This document shows positions 53,447 through 61,953 of a stretch of DNA of 64,000 bases, in pieces. Origin of the DNA: Planctomycetales bacterium 71-10 (GTDB taxonomy: Bacteria > Planctomycetota > Planctomycetia > Isosphaerales > Isosphaeraceae); the NCBI GenBank assembly GCA_001898385.1, contig MKTT01000094.1:1-64000 (forward strand), read 5' to 3'. Made by a program: the position numbers and the translations under genes. A model generated the notes under the pieces. It was not told where the DNA came from. It searched no databases and saw nothing but the letters and a program-made list of their open reading frames with translations. Numbering within the stretch: the stretch's first letter is position 1; every line of letters starts with the position of its first letter.

Positions 53447-54422
53447 GGTCGCGACTCCTCGGCCCCCCTCGGGGCACCCCTATTTCTTCCGTGAAACCCA
53501 AGCCGACCGGCTCGCCGCTTCACTTCAGAACACAAGTTGAATCCCAGTGGCGAGTGATTTTCGATCCGAACCCCCGAGGCGCGCACCATCCCCGCCAAGC
53601 CCCCCGACGATCGGGTCGTCGGGGCCGGCTCGTCGAGTCGGGGCCTCGGGGCCCGCCCTCCAGTCATGGGAGGCGGGCCGATTCGTTCTTGCCTTCCTGC
53701 GGCCAGCTTCCGCCGATTCGCGGCGGACGGACGGCCGGGCGGTCTTCCGGATGCCCTCGGTCGTCCGTCCACGTTCTACCAGTTTCTACGAACCAGCCAA
53801 GGCCGTTGTGCCATTCCTGCGGGCGAAAGCTCATGATTGCGCTCACTCAAGACGACAGGAATCTCGCCGTGTTGCAAAAAATCAAAGCGGGCCGTTGAAA
53901 CCTCGCGTTGCCGCCTAAACGGGACGACACCGACCGCCGTCCGAGCCTTACATGGGCCGACTCGCGGGACAGGACCGTCGGCCCGGCCCGTTGCGGGGAC
54001 GTCGAAGGGTGGGGACGTCGCCTCCTCAAGCGATGGGAAGTTTGATGCGAAGTAAGAGGACGGCGATGACCGCGTAGGCGGCCGAAGGGCCGTCGGCGGA
54101 CGCGATCCGTCCGCGGATACGATCGACGCGACCCGGGCCGAGGTTTCACGCCCGGGGGGGATGGGTGGAGAAAATGGTTGACGAAAGGCCCCGGATGCTT
54201 GGAGGGGGTCGGCGGGCGCTGTAGACTCGGCGACGAGTCCACGCCAGACCGCCCGCGGCCGAGCGATTCGCGCCGCGGCCCCCTTGCTCGCCCCGCATCG
54301 CAGACGGAGACACGCCGCAGGAGTCGCCCGGCACGCCCCCCCGCCCGCCCGATGCGTCCCCCCCTTTGGACCGCCACGCGTCCGGGGCCGGTGCCGCCGA
54401 TCGATCCGACGAGGAGCCGCGC
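53447..54422. other. Intergenic region of 976 bases, no gene recognised
   Basis: Short frames exist on both strands, but none has a ribosome site and conserved content together. On the minus strand at about 54030-54130 a short run reads AYAVIAVLLLRIKLPIA with a stop, which could be the end of a lost membrane protein. I see no tRNA, terminator or repeat family member here. Confidence 0.4.
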
Positions 54423-55277
54423 ATGGCCGACGTCCCGCCCCCGAAGGCCCGCCTTTGCGAGCGCCCGCCCGCCCGACGCGCGGCGGGTCGTCGTCTCGCG
54501 ATGGTGCTGGCGGCCGGGGCCGTCGCCGCGTCGGCGTCGGGCGCGTCGGGGGGATGGGCTGGCGATCCGTCGCGACCGGGTCAGAGTGTGGGAGCCGCCG
54601 GCATGTGGGGACCTCATTCCGGGCCGTTGTTGACCGAATACTACGAGGCGTTCCTGCGCGACCGCGACCTCGCCCGGTTCCGCGAGCGGGTGGCGGCCCG
54701 GTACACGGAGGAGACGCTCTGCCGGGTGCTGGGGGCCTCGCCCCAGGCGTCGGCCCGGCGCGGGGCGGTCCTCGCGCTGGGGGTCCTGGGGACGTTCGAG
54801 GGCTGCAACGCCCACCTCGGCCGCGCCCTGCGCGACGACGACGCGGTGGTCCGCACGATGGCCGAGCGCGCCCTCTGGGTCGTCTGGTTCCGGGCCGATT
54901 CCCCGGAGAACAACCAGGCGCTGGAGGAGGTCCGGGCGCTCGTCGGGGCCGAGAGGCTGGACGAGGCCGTCGATCGGGCCTCGCGGCTGATCGCGCGGGC
55001 CCCGCGTTTCGCCGAGGCATACAACCAGCGCGCCATCGCCTACTTCAAGCAAGGCCGGTTCGCCGAGAGCGCCGAGGACTGCATCCGGACGCTGACCCTC
55101 AACCCCTGCCACATCGGCGCGCTGGGGGGCCTGGCCCAGTGCCAGCTCAGCCTGGACCAGCCGCGCGAGGCGCTGAAGACCCTGCGCCGCGGCCTGAAGC
55201 TCCAGCCCCACAGCGAGGGCCTCAACGAGCACGTCCGGATGCTCGAGGCCCGGCTCGAATCCGACGGCCCCCGCTGA
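54423..55277 (+). CDS. Secreted HEAT/TPR-repeat protein
   Basis: A 284-residue protein with a signal-like N-terminus (RLAMVLAAGAVAASASGASG). Residues about 98-150 carry HEAT-like helices (ARRGAVLALGVLGTFEGCNA, VVRTMAERALWVVWF), and about 165-265 hold TPR repeats (RFAEAYNQRAIAYFKQGRFAESAED, HIGALGGLAQCQLSLDQPREALKTL). It is probably a protein-interaction scaffold outside the cytoplasm. GAGGAG before the ATG at 54423 fixes the start. The small gene at 55296 follows 18 bases later and may be cotranscribed. Confidence 0.75.
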   Translation: MADVPPPKARLCERPPARRAAGRRLAMVLAAGAVAASASGASGGWAGDPSRPGQSVGAAGMWGPHSGPLLTEYYEAFLRDRDLARFRERVAARYTEETLCRVLGASPQASARRGAVLALGVLGTFEGCNAHLGRALRDDDAVVRTMAERALWVVWFRADSPENNQALEEVRALVGAERLDEAVDRASRLIARAPRFAEAYNQRAIAYFKQGRFAESAEDCIRTLTLNPCHIGALGGLAQCQLSLDQPREALKTLRRGLKLQPHSEGLNEHVRMLEARLESDGPR

Positions 55278-55295
55278 CCGACGAGGCCCCGCCCC

Positions 55296-55640
55296 ATGGG
55301 CGTCCCCTACCGCGACCTCATCGAGCCCGCGCCGATCGACGGCGTCACCTGCATGGTGCAGGTCGCGCGCCTCTACGGCTTCGACTGGGCCCTGTTCCGC
55401 GACGACGACCTGGCCGAGCTGGCGGAAGCGTACGGGAAGCTCCCGGGCGTCCAGGACGCGCCCGCCGGCCCTCGGCCCGCCTGGTTCGGCGACGACGAGG
55501 ACGTCCCGCCGTCCCTGACGGCGGAAGAGGAGCCGCGCGGGCTGCTCGTCCGCGGCGTGCTCCCCGAGGCCGACTGGCGGCTGTGGGACGAGCGGTTCCG
55601 GGCCGCGACCGCCGCGCTCCCGGCTCGCAAGCTCGGCTAG
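55296..55640 (+). CDS. Small acidic hypothetical protein
   Basis: A 114-residue soluble acidic protein (VPYRDLIEPAPIDGVTCMVQ, LFRDDDLAELAEAYGKLPGV, PSLTAEEEPRGLLVRGVLPE, DWRLWDERFRAATAAL). No motif or family is recognised. It starts 18 bases after the HEAT/TPR gene on the same strand, which argues for one transcript. There is no signal peptide. Confidence 0.5.
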   Translation: MGVPYRDLIEPAPIDGVTCMVQVARLYGFDWALFRDDDLAELAEAYGKLPGVQDAPAGPRPAWFGDDEDVPPSLTAEEEPRGLLVRGVLPEADWRLWDERFRAATAALPARKLG

Positions 55641-55655
55641 ATCGGCGGACATCCC

Positions 55656-55724
55656 GTAGGCTGGGTCGCGACCCAGCCCGCGCGAGCCACGGCCTCCTCA
55701 GGGCTGGGTCGCGACCCAGCCTAC
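55656..55724. repeat. Palindromic repeat, type D
   Basis: GTAGGCTGGGTCGCGACCCA then GCC (55656-55678) and its inverse complement GGCTGGGTCGCGACCCAGCC then TAC (55702-55724) are separated by 23 bases. Each half is itself a palindrome (CTGGGTCGCGACCCAG). It lies just after the stop at 55640 and before the convergent CbiA-like gene, in a gap of 138 bases. Confidence 0.75.
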
Positions 55725-55778
55725 AAAGGCGACCCGGAATTTCGGCCGTGACAAAGCACCAGCCGGCCCGACGGCGGC

Positions 55779-57209
55779 TCAGGCGTCGCGCCCGCGGCGA
55801 TCCTCCGGGCGGCGGACGATGGTCGGCCGGACGAGGGACGGGTGGTGCGGGCCGGCGAAGGCCGAGACGACCTCCGGCAGGGCCGCCAGGTGGAGGTGCA
55901 CGAAGCTGCCGACGGCGTGGTGGCGGAAGTAGAAGTCGCCGTCGCCCGAGAGCCGCCCGGCGCACGAGGGGCACTCGAACGCCGCGGGGTTGAACGTGAG
56001 GTCCCAGCGCCCGCTGCGATACCCCCGGACCTCGGTCCCGCGGAGGCCGAGCCAGGAGTCGCGCGAGAGGGTCCGGACGACGCGCTCGGGGGGCCTGGGG
56101 GCGGCCGAGAATTCGGAGTCCACGGGGAGGATCCCCGCGCCGGGGAACCGCACGCCGTCGACGACGATCGACCGGCCGAGGTAGGCGGAGCCGCCCCCCT
56201 CGGTGTAGATCCGCTGGCCGCGGCAGACGTGCTGGCGCAGCGCGGCGGCCATGCTGAAGTTCGACGCCAGCTCGGCCGCGTAGCGGTCCGCCAGCCCGCA
56301 GCCGATCATGACGAGGTCGACGCCGTCGGGGAGCGAGCCGTCGTTGAGCGGGGAGAACTCGACGAGCTGGGCGCCCATCGCGGCCAGGGCCTCGAAGGTG
56401 TCCGGGAAGTAGCAGCCGAACGCCTCGTCGCGGGCGTAGGCGACGCGGAACGCCGAGGCCCCCGCGGGCCGGCGCCGGGCCGGGCGCTCGACGTGCTCGG
56501 GGTACGGCCGGCTGGCGGCCAGGGCGTCGATCGCCTCCAGGTCGGCGTGGCGGAGGAAGCTGGCGGCCAGGGCCTCGACCGCCTCGCGCGGGAACGTCCC
56601 GGGGGGGGCCGACTCGACCTCGCGGCGGGCGGCGGGGAGCAGGTCCACGGCCCCGACGACCGGGAGGCCGCTGTTCAGCCGGACCAGCCGCCGGCACCGC
56701 TCCAGGTCCTCGGCCGACTCCACGCCGTCCAGGATCACCGCGGCGGCCTCCCGCGGCAGGCGCGGCAGGTGGAACGTCCCGCAGCGGAAGCCGGCGACCG
56801 GGGCCACGGCCACCACCGGCAGCTCCAGCAGGCCGACCAGCGGGCCCAGGTCCCCCGAGGGGGGCCCCGCCGGCCAGGCCCCGCAGGGCGAGGGGGCGTC
56901 GACCGCCCCCGCGACGGCGCACGGGCCGTCGAGCGTCCCCTCGACGACGCCCAGGTCGGCCGAGCGGACGCCGCCGGCCAGGAGCGTCAGGCAGACGTCC
57001 GGGGGCATCAGCCAGGTGTCCAGGTGGCGGCCGGGCATCCCCGTCGCGTGGGCGACGACCTCGGTGGGGGTGGGGCAGGCCCGCGTGCGGAAGTGCTGCA
57101 CCCGCCGGCCCCTCGCCGTCAGGCCGGCGATCAGGGCCAGGCCCGCGATCGACGGGTCGGGCCCCGACGTGGACGTCGCCAGGGCGATGCGGGGGACGGG
57201 CGTCGTCAT
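55779..57209 (-). CDS. CbiA/CobB-like protein lacking catalytic residues
   Basis: A 476-residue protein that aligns to cobyrinate a,c-diamide synthases. The N-terminal P-loop region reads ATSTSGPDPSIAGLALIAGL (residues 11-30), where enzymes have GxxSGxGKT, so no ATP-binding GKT remains. The C-terminal glutamine amidotransferase half contains AYARDEAFGCYFPDTFEALA, FSPLNDGSLPDGVDLV and, in place of the YAECGG nucleophile elbow, YTEGGGSAYLG (Gly338 where Cys is expected). The downstream GSFVHLHLAA His region is kept. With both active sites disabled it is likely noncatalytic or works by another chemistry. No cobalamin genes are nearby. The intergenic stretch 57210-57568 shows no gene. Confidence 0.8.
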   Translation of the reverse strand: MTTPVPRIALATSTSGPDPSIAGLALIAGLTARGRRVQHFRTRACPTPTEVVAHATGMPGRHLDTWLMPPDVCLTLLAGGVRSADLGVVEGTLDGPCAVAGAVDAPSPCGAWPAGPPSGDLGPLVGLLELPVVAVAPVAGFRCGTFHLPRLPREAAAVILDGVESAEDLERCRRLVRLNSGLPVVGAVDLLPAARREVESAPPGTFPREAVEALAASFLRHADLEAIDALAASRPYPEHVERPARRRPAGASAFRVAYARDEAFGCYFPDTFEALAAMGAQLVEFSPLNDGSLPDGVDLVMIGCGLADRYAAELASNFSMAAALRQHVCRGQRIYTEGGGSAYLGRSIVVDGVRFPGAGILPVDSEFSAAPRPPERVVRTLSRDSWLGLRGTEVRGYRSGRWDLTFNPAAFECPSCAGRLSGDGDFYFRHHAVGSFVHLHLAALPEVVSAFAGPHHPSLVRPTIVRRPEDRRGRDA

Positions 57210-57568
57210 GGGAATTTGCGATCCACCACGCCGAGCGAACGCCCCGACGCTCGACACCGAAATGTTTCAAACCGGCCCAGGGGCATGGTGTGCTCCCCTC
57301 GTCGTCGCCGCGGGCTCGGACGCCGGTCGGGTCGGGGGCCCCGCGGGCTCGTCGCCGCCGGAGATCCCGGCCCCGGGGCCTTCCACCGGCCCGTCCCAAT
57401 GATAGGGGAGCCACCACCCAGGTCAAGGCGGCGGGGGGCGGCCGGCGGGCGCGAATCGCCTTGCCGGGCCGGCGGGCGGCGGGTAGTCTACGCCCCGCCC
57501 GGCGCACGGATGGACGGCGGGCCGATTCGCGTCACCATGAGCCCAGACTTCGGGAAGGACCCCGCGCG

Positions 57569-59704
57569 ATGTCGCAATCCGGAACAGAACGCCGCCCCGC
57601 GCGATTCGACGTCCGCGCGGCGGCGGCGGCGGCCGTCATGTTCGGCCTCCTCGGCGGCGGCGACGCCGAGACCCAGCAGGCCGGCAAGCCCTCCGCCGAC
57701 GGCCATTCCCGCGAGGCCCAGGCCGACGCCACCCCCGCGCCGGCCCGCGACTCCAGGCCGAAGCCCGCCCGCCCCGAGGGCGTCGGCACCATCCCCAAGC
57801 TCCCCGAAGTCGCCCCGCCCCGGCCCGCACCGGCCCCGGCCCGCACCCGAACCCAGGCCGCGAAATCCGTCGAGAAGCCGCCGACCTCGAAGGCCGAGGC
57901 CGAGCCGCCCGCGAAGGACCCGGCCGAGGCCGCCCCCGCGAAGGCCGACGAGGCCCCGGCGAAGCCCCAGGCCCCTTCGCCGGGCTCCGGGCCCCTCTCG
58001 GCCGAGGACCTCCAGACCATCCGCGCCGGCGCGACCGCCCGGCTCAAGGAGCTGGCCCCGCCCGCCGACGGCTCCGACCAGGGGGACGCCGACCCCGCGC
58101 GCAAGGTCGCCGACAAGGCGCTCGCCGAGATCCTGGAGGGCCGCCTCCGCAAGCTCGACGACTACGACAAGCTCGCCGCCGAGCTGGCCGAGGCCGCCAA
58201 GCCCGACGCCGACCCCGCCCGACGGATCGCCGAGGGCCGGTCGGAGGTCGCCGACCTGGAGGCCCGCGCCAGGCAGCCGATCGCCGAACTCATCCCCCCG
58301 CAGTTCCGCGACGGGGCCCCGATCGACCAGGCCGCCCAGGACCAGATGCGGGAGATCATCGCCGCGACCAAGAAGGACGTGGCCGACAACCAGGCCAAGA
58401 TCGACGCCGCCCCGGCCGAGCCCGAGAAGGAGGCCAAGGCCCCGATCGCCGCCCTCAAGGCCGAGCGCGACAAGGTCGCCCAGAACCTCGACTCGATCAA
58501 GGCCCGGGCCGAGGCCCACGCCGACGCCCCCCCCCCCAAGACCGCGGCCGAGCGGGCGACGGCCGAGGAGCGGGCCGTCGACCTCCGCATCGACGCCGCC
58601 GTGGAGTCCCTGCGGCTCCAGCTCGCCGAGCGCAAGATCGAGCGGACCGCCAGGGCCGCCGAGGCCGCGACCGTCGACCGCGCCCGCTGGGTCGCCCGGA
58701 TCAAGGTCGCCCGCAGGATGCTGGAGCCGATGGAGGCCCGCTTCCGCAAGATCGCCGAGGCCCAGGAGCACGACCTCCAGCGCAAGGCGCAGACCGAGCA
58801 GGCGAAGGCCGGGCGCGAGCGGGACCCGATCCAGCGCTACCGGGCCGAGCGCCAGGCCGAGCTGCTGGACCTGGAGGCGGCCGTGGTCAAGTCGAAGCAG
58901 GCCGCGACCGTCAGCGCGAAGCCGTCGCTGGAGGACATGACCAAGGAGGCCATCGTCGCGGCCAAGAACTTCGACCGGATCAAGCTGATCGTCGAGGGGG
59001 ACGACAAGCAGGCCGGGCGGCTCGACGTGATGGGCATCAACGCCGACTACAAGCGGCTCCAGCCCGAGCGCCGCCGGATCGAGCGCGAGGAGCGGGCCGT
59101 GGTGGAGAAGCGCCTGGCCGACTACTCGAACCTGCTGGCGAGCGTCGAGCTGAACCAGATCGAGGACGCGCTGCTCGACCAGATCGACCTGGACGACCTG
59201 CTGGACCGCCTGCCGTCGAACCGCCACGAGGAGGCGACGCGGGCGTGGAAGGAGCTGGAGGAGAGGCACACCGAGCTGCTGAAGGAGCGCCGCGCCGCCC
59301 TCACGTCGCTGGTGCAGCGGGAGGCCGACACGCTCGACCAGATCGACCGCCGGCTGGGGATCCTGGAGGAGGAGACGAGCTTCATCCGGACCCACCTGTT
59401 CTGGGTCCGCGACCAGGATCCGATCGGGTCGATGACGGTGAGCCTGGCCGCGGGCGAGGCCAGGCGGCTGGCCCGGGTGGCCATCGGCCTGGCGCACGCC
59501 TCGGCGACGACCTCGGGATGGAAGCCGACCACGCCGGAGTTCCTGGCGGCCGGGGCGTTCGTCCTGGCCCTCCCGCTGGGGATCTTCCGGGCCCGCCGCG
59601 CCCTGAAGCGGCGCCTGGAGCCGATGCTCCCCGCCCCGCCGCCCCCCGCCGCCGCGCCGGCCGGGCCGGCGGTGGACATGAACCCCGTCGTGCCCCAGGG
59701 CTGA
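57569..59704 (+). CDS. Coiled-coil sensory half of a split MscK-like channel
   Basis: A 711-residue protein with a signal-like N-terminus (VRAAAAAAVMFGLLGGGDA), a Pro/Ala/Lys-rich stretch to about residue 150 and long charged coiled coils (about 150-640). At the end there is one membrane segment (TTPEFLAAGAFVLALPLGIF, about 660-680) and a basic tail. This matches the periplasmic MscS_porin-type domain and first helix of large MscK/MscM channels. The gene is 36 bases from the MscS-domain gene, and the two together equal a full MscK. Start 57569 has GGGAAGGAC upstream. Confidence 0.7.
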   Translation: MSQSGTERRPARFDVRAAAAAAVMFGLLGGGDAETQQAGKPSADGHSREAQADATPAPARDSRPKPARPEGVGTIPKLPEVAPPRPAPAPARTRTQAAKSVEKPPTSKAEAEPPAKDPAEAAPAKADEAPAKPQAPSPGSGPLSAEDLQTIRAGATARLKELAPPADGSDQGDADPARKVADKALAEILEGRLRKLDDYDKLAAELAEAAKPDADPARRIAEGRSEVADLEARARQPIAELIPPQFRDGAPIDQAAQDQMREIIAATKKDVADNQAKIDAAPAEPEKEAKAPIAALKAERDKVAQNLDSIKARAEAHADAPPPKTAAERATAEERAVDLRIDAAVESLRLQLAERKIERTARAAEAATVDRARWVARIKVARRMLEPMEARFRKIAEAQEHDLQRKAQTEQAKAGRERDPIQRYRAERQAELLDLEAAVVKSKQAATVSAKPSLEDMTKEAIVAAKNFDRIKLIVEGDDKQAGRLDVMGINADYKRLQPERRRIEREERAVVEKRLADYSNLLASVELNQIEDALLDQIDLDDLLDRLPSNRHEEATRAWKELEERHTELLKERRAALTSLVQREADTLDQIDRRLGILEEETSFIRTHLFWVRDQDPIGSMTVSLAAGEARRLARVAIGLAHASATTSGWKPTTPEFLAAGAFVLALPLGIFRARRALKRRLEPMLPAPPPPAAAPAGPAVDMNPVVPQG

Positions 59705-59740
59705 GCCGAGCGTCCACGTTTCGCGAAGGACACCGTCGTC

Positions 59741-61654
59741 ATGCTGGCCGTTCGATCCCTGCTGATGGGCGTGCTCTGGGCCTCCGCCTGGCCGCTGTAC
59801 CTGGCCGCGATCGCGCAGGTCGCGCGGCTCGGCCCGTGGCCGAAGGCGACCGGGGCCCTGGCCGCCACCGTGCTGAACGCCCTGGCCATCGGCCTGTTCG
59901 CCCGGGTGCTGGGCGCCTGGTTCTTCAAGCCGGGGGGCTGGTGCGAGCGCTACCTCGTCACGCCGCCGAGCGTCACGCGGCAGTTCCGCTACGCGGGGCG
60001 GCTGCTGATCGTGGCGGCGATGGCCCTGCTGGTGCCGATCCACCTGTTCGCCAACGGCGAGATCTCCCACCAGGGGACCGCCGTGACGGCCCCGGCGCTG
60101 TCGCGGTTCCTGTTCCTGGCGTTCGAGCTGATCGTGCTGGCGTCGCTGGCCTACCACCTGCGGCCGGGCTCGCCGCTGATGACCTGGATCAACCCCGACG
60201 TCCCGACCGCGGGCGAGCCCGAGCCGGGCGCCGAGGGGGCCGCCGCGGCGCCGGTGGTGGTGGTCTCGCGGCAGCCGTTCGGCTCGGTGGGCGAGGCGTG
60301 GGTGACGTGGTGCTGCCGCCGGGCGCGGATGATCGCCCGGCTGATGGTGGCCTTCGGCGTGGTCGTGGTGATCCTGGACGTGCGCGGCTACGGCTTCGCG
60401 TCCTCGCGGCTGGCGATGGGGGGCGTGGAGAGCCTGGGGGTCTTCGCGCTGTCGTGGGCCATCCACCGGGTCGTCGCCCGCCTGATCGCCTGGCGGCTGC
60501 GGGCCGACGCGCGAACGAACAGGCTCTGGGCCTCGGCCGCCTCGCTCTGGTCGGCCCGCGCCCGGGGCGCGCACGCCGCCGCAACCGCCCCCGGCGCGAA
60601 GCCCGCCGAGCCGGTCGACTGGACCCTCCGCGCCTCGCGGGCGTCCACGTTCACGATCGTCCTGCTGGCCGTGGCGATGCTCGGCTGGATCTGGGGGATC
60701 GACCCGGCGCTGCTGGACTTCCTGTCCAAGCAGCCGCTCCCGTGGAAGGCGGCCGGCGGCCGGCAGGTCGTGCTGGGGGACGTGGCCCTCTCGCTCTCCG
60801 CGGCCGTCACGGGCGTCCTCTCGTGGCGGTTCATGCCGGCGATCCTGGCCTTCGCGCTGTTCCGCCGCCTCCCCGAGGACCCGGGCGTCCGCTACGCGAT
60901 CGTCTCGCTCGCCCGCTACGCCGCCATGGCCCTGGCCGTCACGGTCGCCCTCCAGGCGATCCACTTCGACCTGTCGCAGATCAGCTTCCTGCTGGCGGCG
61001 CTGGGCGTCGGCCTGGGCTTCGGCCTCCAGGAAGTCGTCTCCAACTTCATCTGCGGCCTGATCCTGCTGCTGGAGCGGCCGATCCGCATCGGCGACACGG
61101 TCTCCGTCGGCGGGACGACCGGCAAGGTCGACCGCATCAACACCCGCGCCACCACGATCATCAACGGCGACAACCAGTGCATGATCGTCCCCAACCGCGA
61201 GCTGATCACCGGCAAGATCGTGAACTGGACGCACAAGGACAAGATCATGCGCGTGGCGATCCGGGTCGTCGTGGCGCACGACTCGGACGTGGACGGGGTG
61301 ACGTCGCTGCTGCTGACGATCGCCAAGTCCGACTTCGACGTCCTCTCCCGCCCCGCCCCCTCGGCCGCGCTGGAGGAGCTGGGCGAGTCGGGGATGATCT
61401 TCGGGATGTCGGTCTTCGTGGCCGACCCGGGCCTGATGGGCGGGGCCAAGCACCGGATCTGCAAGGCGATCCGCGAGCGGTTCGCGATGGCGGGGATCGC
61501 GCTGGCCAGCCCGATGCGCGAGATCACGCTGGCCGGCCTGCCCGAAGAGCTGACGCGGCTGATCGGCGACCGCCGGATCCGCGGCGACGAGGCCGAATCG
61601 TCGCCCCGCGGCCCGCATCAGGCCGTCGAGTCGCGGGCGGCCGCCGGGGGCTGA
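59741..61654 (+). CDS. MscS-family mechanosensitive channel (pore half)
   Basis: A 637-residue integral membrane protein with about eight helices before the MscS core. The pore helix and channel domain are clear: LLAALGVGLGFGLQEVVSNF then ICGLILLLERPIRIGDTVSV and GTTGKVDRINTRATTIINGD, then the cytoplasmic cage (NRELITGKIVNWTHKDKIMR) and a C-terminal alpha/beta part. It gates efflux of solutes when membrane tension rises on hypo-osmotic shock. The upstream gene supplies the periplasmic part that in E. coli MscK is fused. Its stop is 15 bases before a MITE-like element. Confidence 0.9.
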   Translation: MLAVRSLLMGVLWASAWPLYLAAIAQVARLGPWPKATGALAATVLNALAIGLFARVLGAWFFKPGGWCERYLVTPPSVTRQFRYAGRLLIVAAMALLVPIHLFANGEISHQGTAVTAPALSRFLFLAFELIVLASLAYHLRPGSPLMTWINPDVPTAGEPEPGAEGAAAAPVVVVSRQPFGSVGEAWVTWCCRRARMIARLMVAFGVVVVILDVRGYGFASSRLAMGGVESLGVFALSWAIHRVVARLIAWRLRADARTNRLWASAASLWSARARGAHAAATAPGAKPAEPVDWTLRASRASTFTIVLLAVAMLGWIWGIDPALLDFLSKQPLPWKAAGGRQVVLGDVALSLSAAVTGVLSWRFMPAILAFALFRRLPEDPGVRYAIVSLARYAAMALAVTVALQAIHFDLSQISFLLAALGVGLGFGLQEVVSNFICGLILLLERPIRIGDTVSVGGTTGKVDRINTRATTIINGDNQCMIVPNRELITGKIVNWTHKDKIMRVAIRVVVAHDSDVDGVTSLLLTIAKSDFDVLSRPAPSAALEELGESGMIFGMSVFVADPGLMGGAKHRICKAIRERFAMAGIALASPMREITLAGLPEELTRLIGDRRIRGDEAESSPRGPHQAVESRAAAGG

Positions 61655-61668
61655 CGCGGCCAGCCCGT

Positions 61669-61937
61669 GTGTGCCTTTGGAATTTGGCGGATCGCGTCGG
61701 AGGTTGAGAGGCCATCATGACGGCCTTCCCCCCTGGCGGGGGAAGGTGGCCCGCAGGGCCGGATGAGGGGGAGGACGAGCACTATGGCTGTCGGGATCCC
61801 GAGCCGGTCGGACGGGCCTTCTCGCCTCCCGACGACATCCGTGCTTTGCGTCCCCCTCATCTGACCGCTTCGCGGTCTGTCTTCCCCCGCGAGGGGGGAA
61901 GACGTCGAACGCCGACCGCCGAATTCCAAAGGCACAC
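61669..61937. mobile_element. MITE-like element with terminal inverted repeats, copy 2
   Basis: Terminal inverted repeats of 22 bp with one mismatch are at 61669-61690 (GTGTGCCTTTGGAATTTGGC then GG) and 61916-61937. The body matches the 13.7 kb copy: CTTCCCCCCTGGCGGGGGAA and GGCCCGCAGGGCC at the left, and GACCGCTTCGCGGTC plus CTTCCCCCGCGAGGGGGGAA at the right, with a divergent core of about 90 bases. It exactly fills the gap between the convergent channel and carboxypeptidase genes (15 and 16 bases from their stops). No coding capacity for a transposase. Confidence 0.85.
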
Positions 61938-61953
61938 CCGCCGGCCCGGCCGG

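Noticed and set aside
54030-54130. Short membrane-like ORF AYAVIAVLLLRIKLPIA on the minus strand
   Set aside because: Only about 39 codons are open, without a start codon or ribosome site.
57488-61618. A 1376-residue minus-strand frame opposite the channel genes
   Set aside because: Same reason: a shadow frame, rich in Gly, Asp, Arg and Leu, with no motif, against two clear genes on the plus strand.
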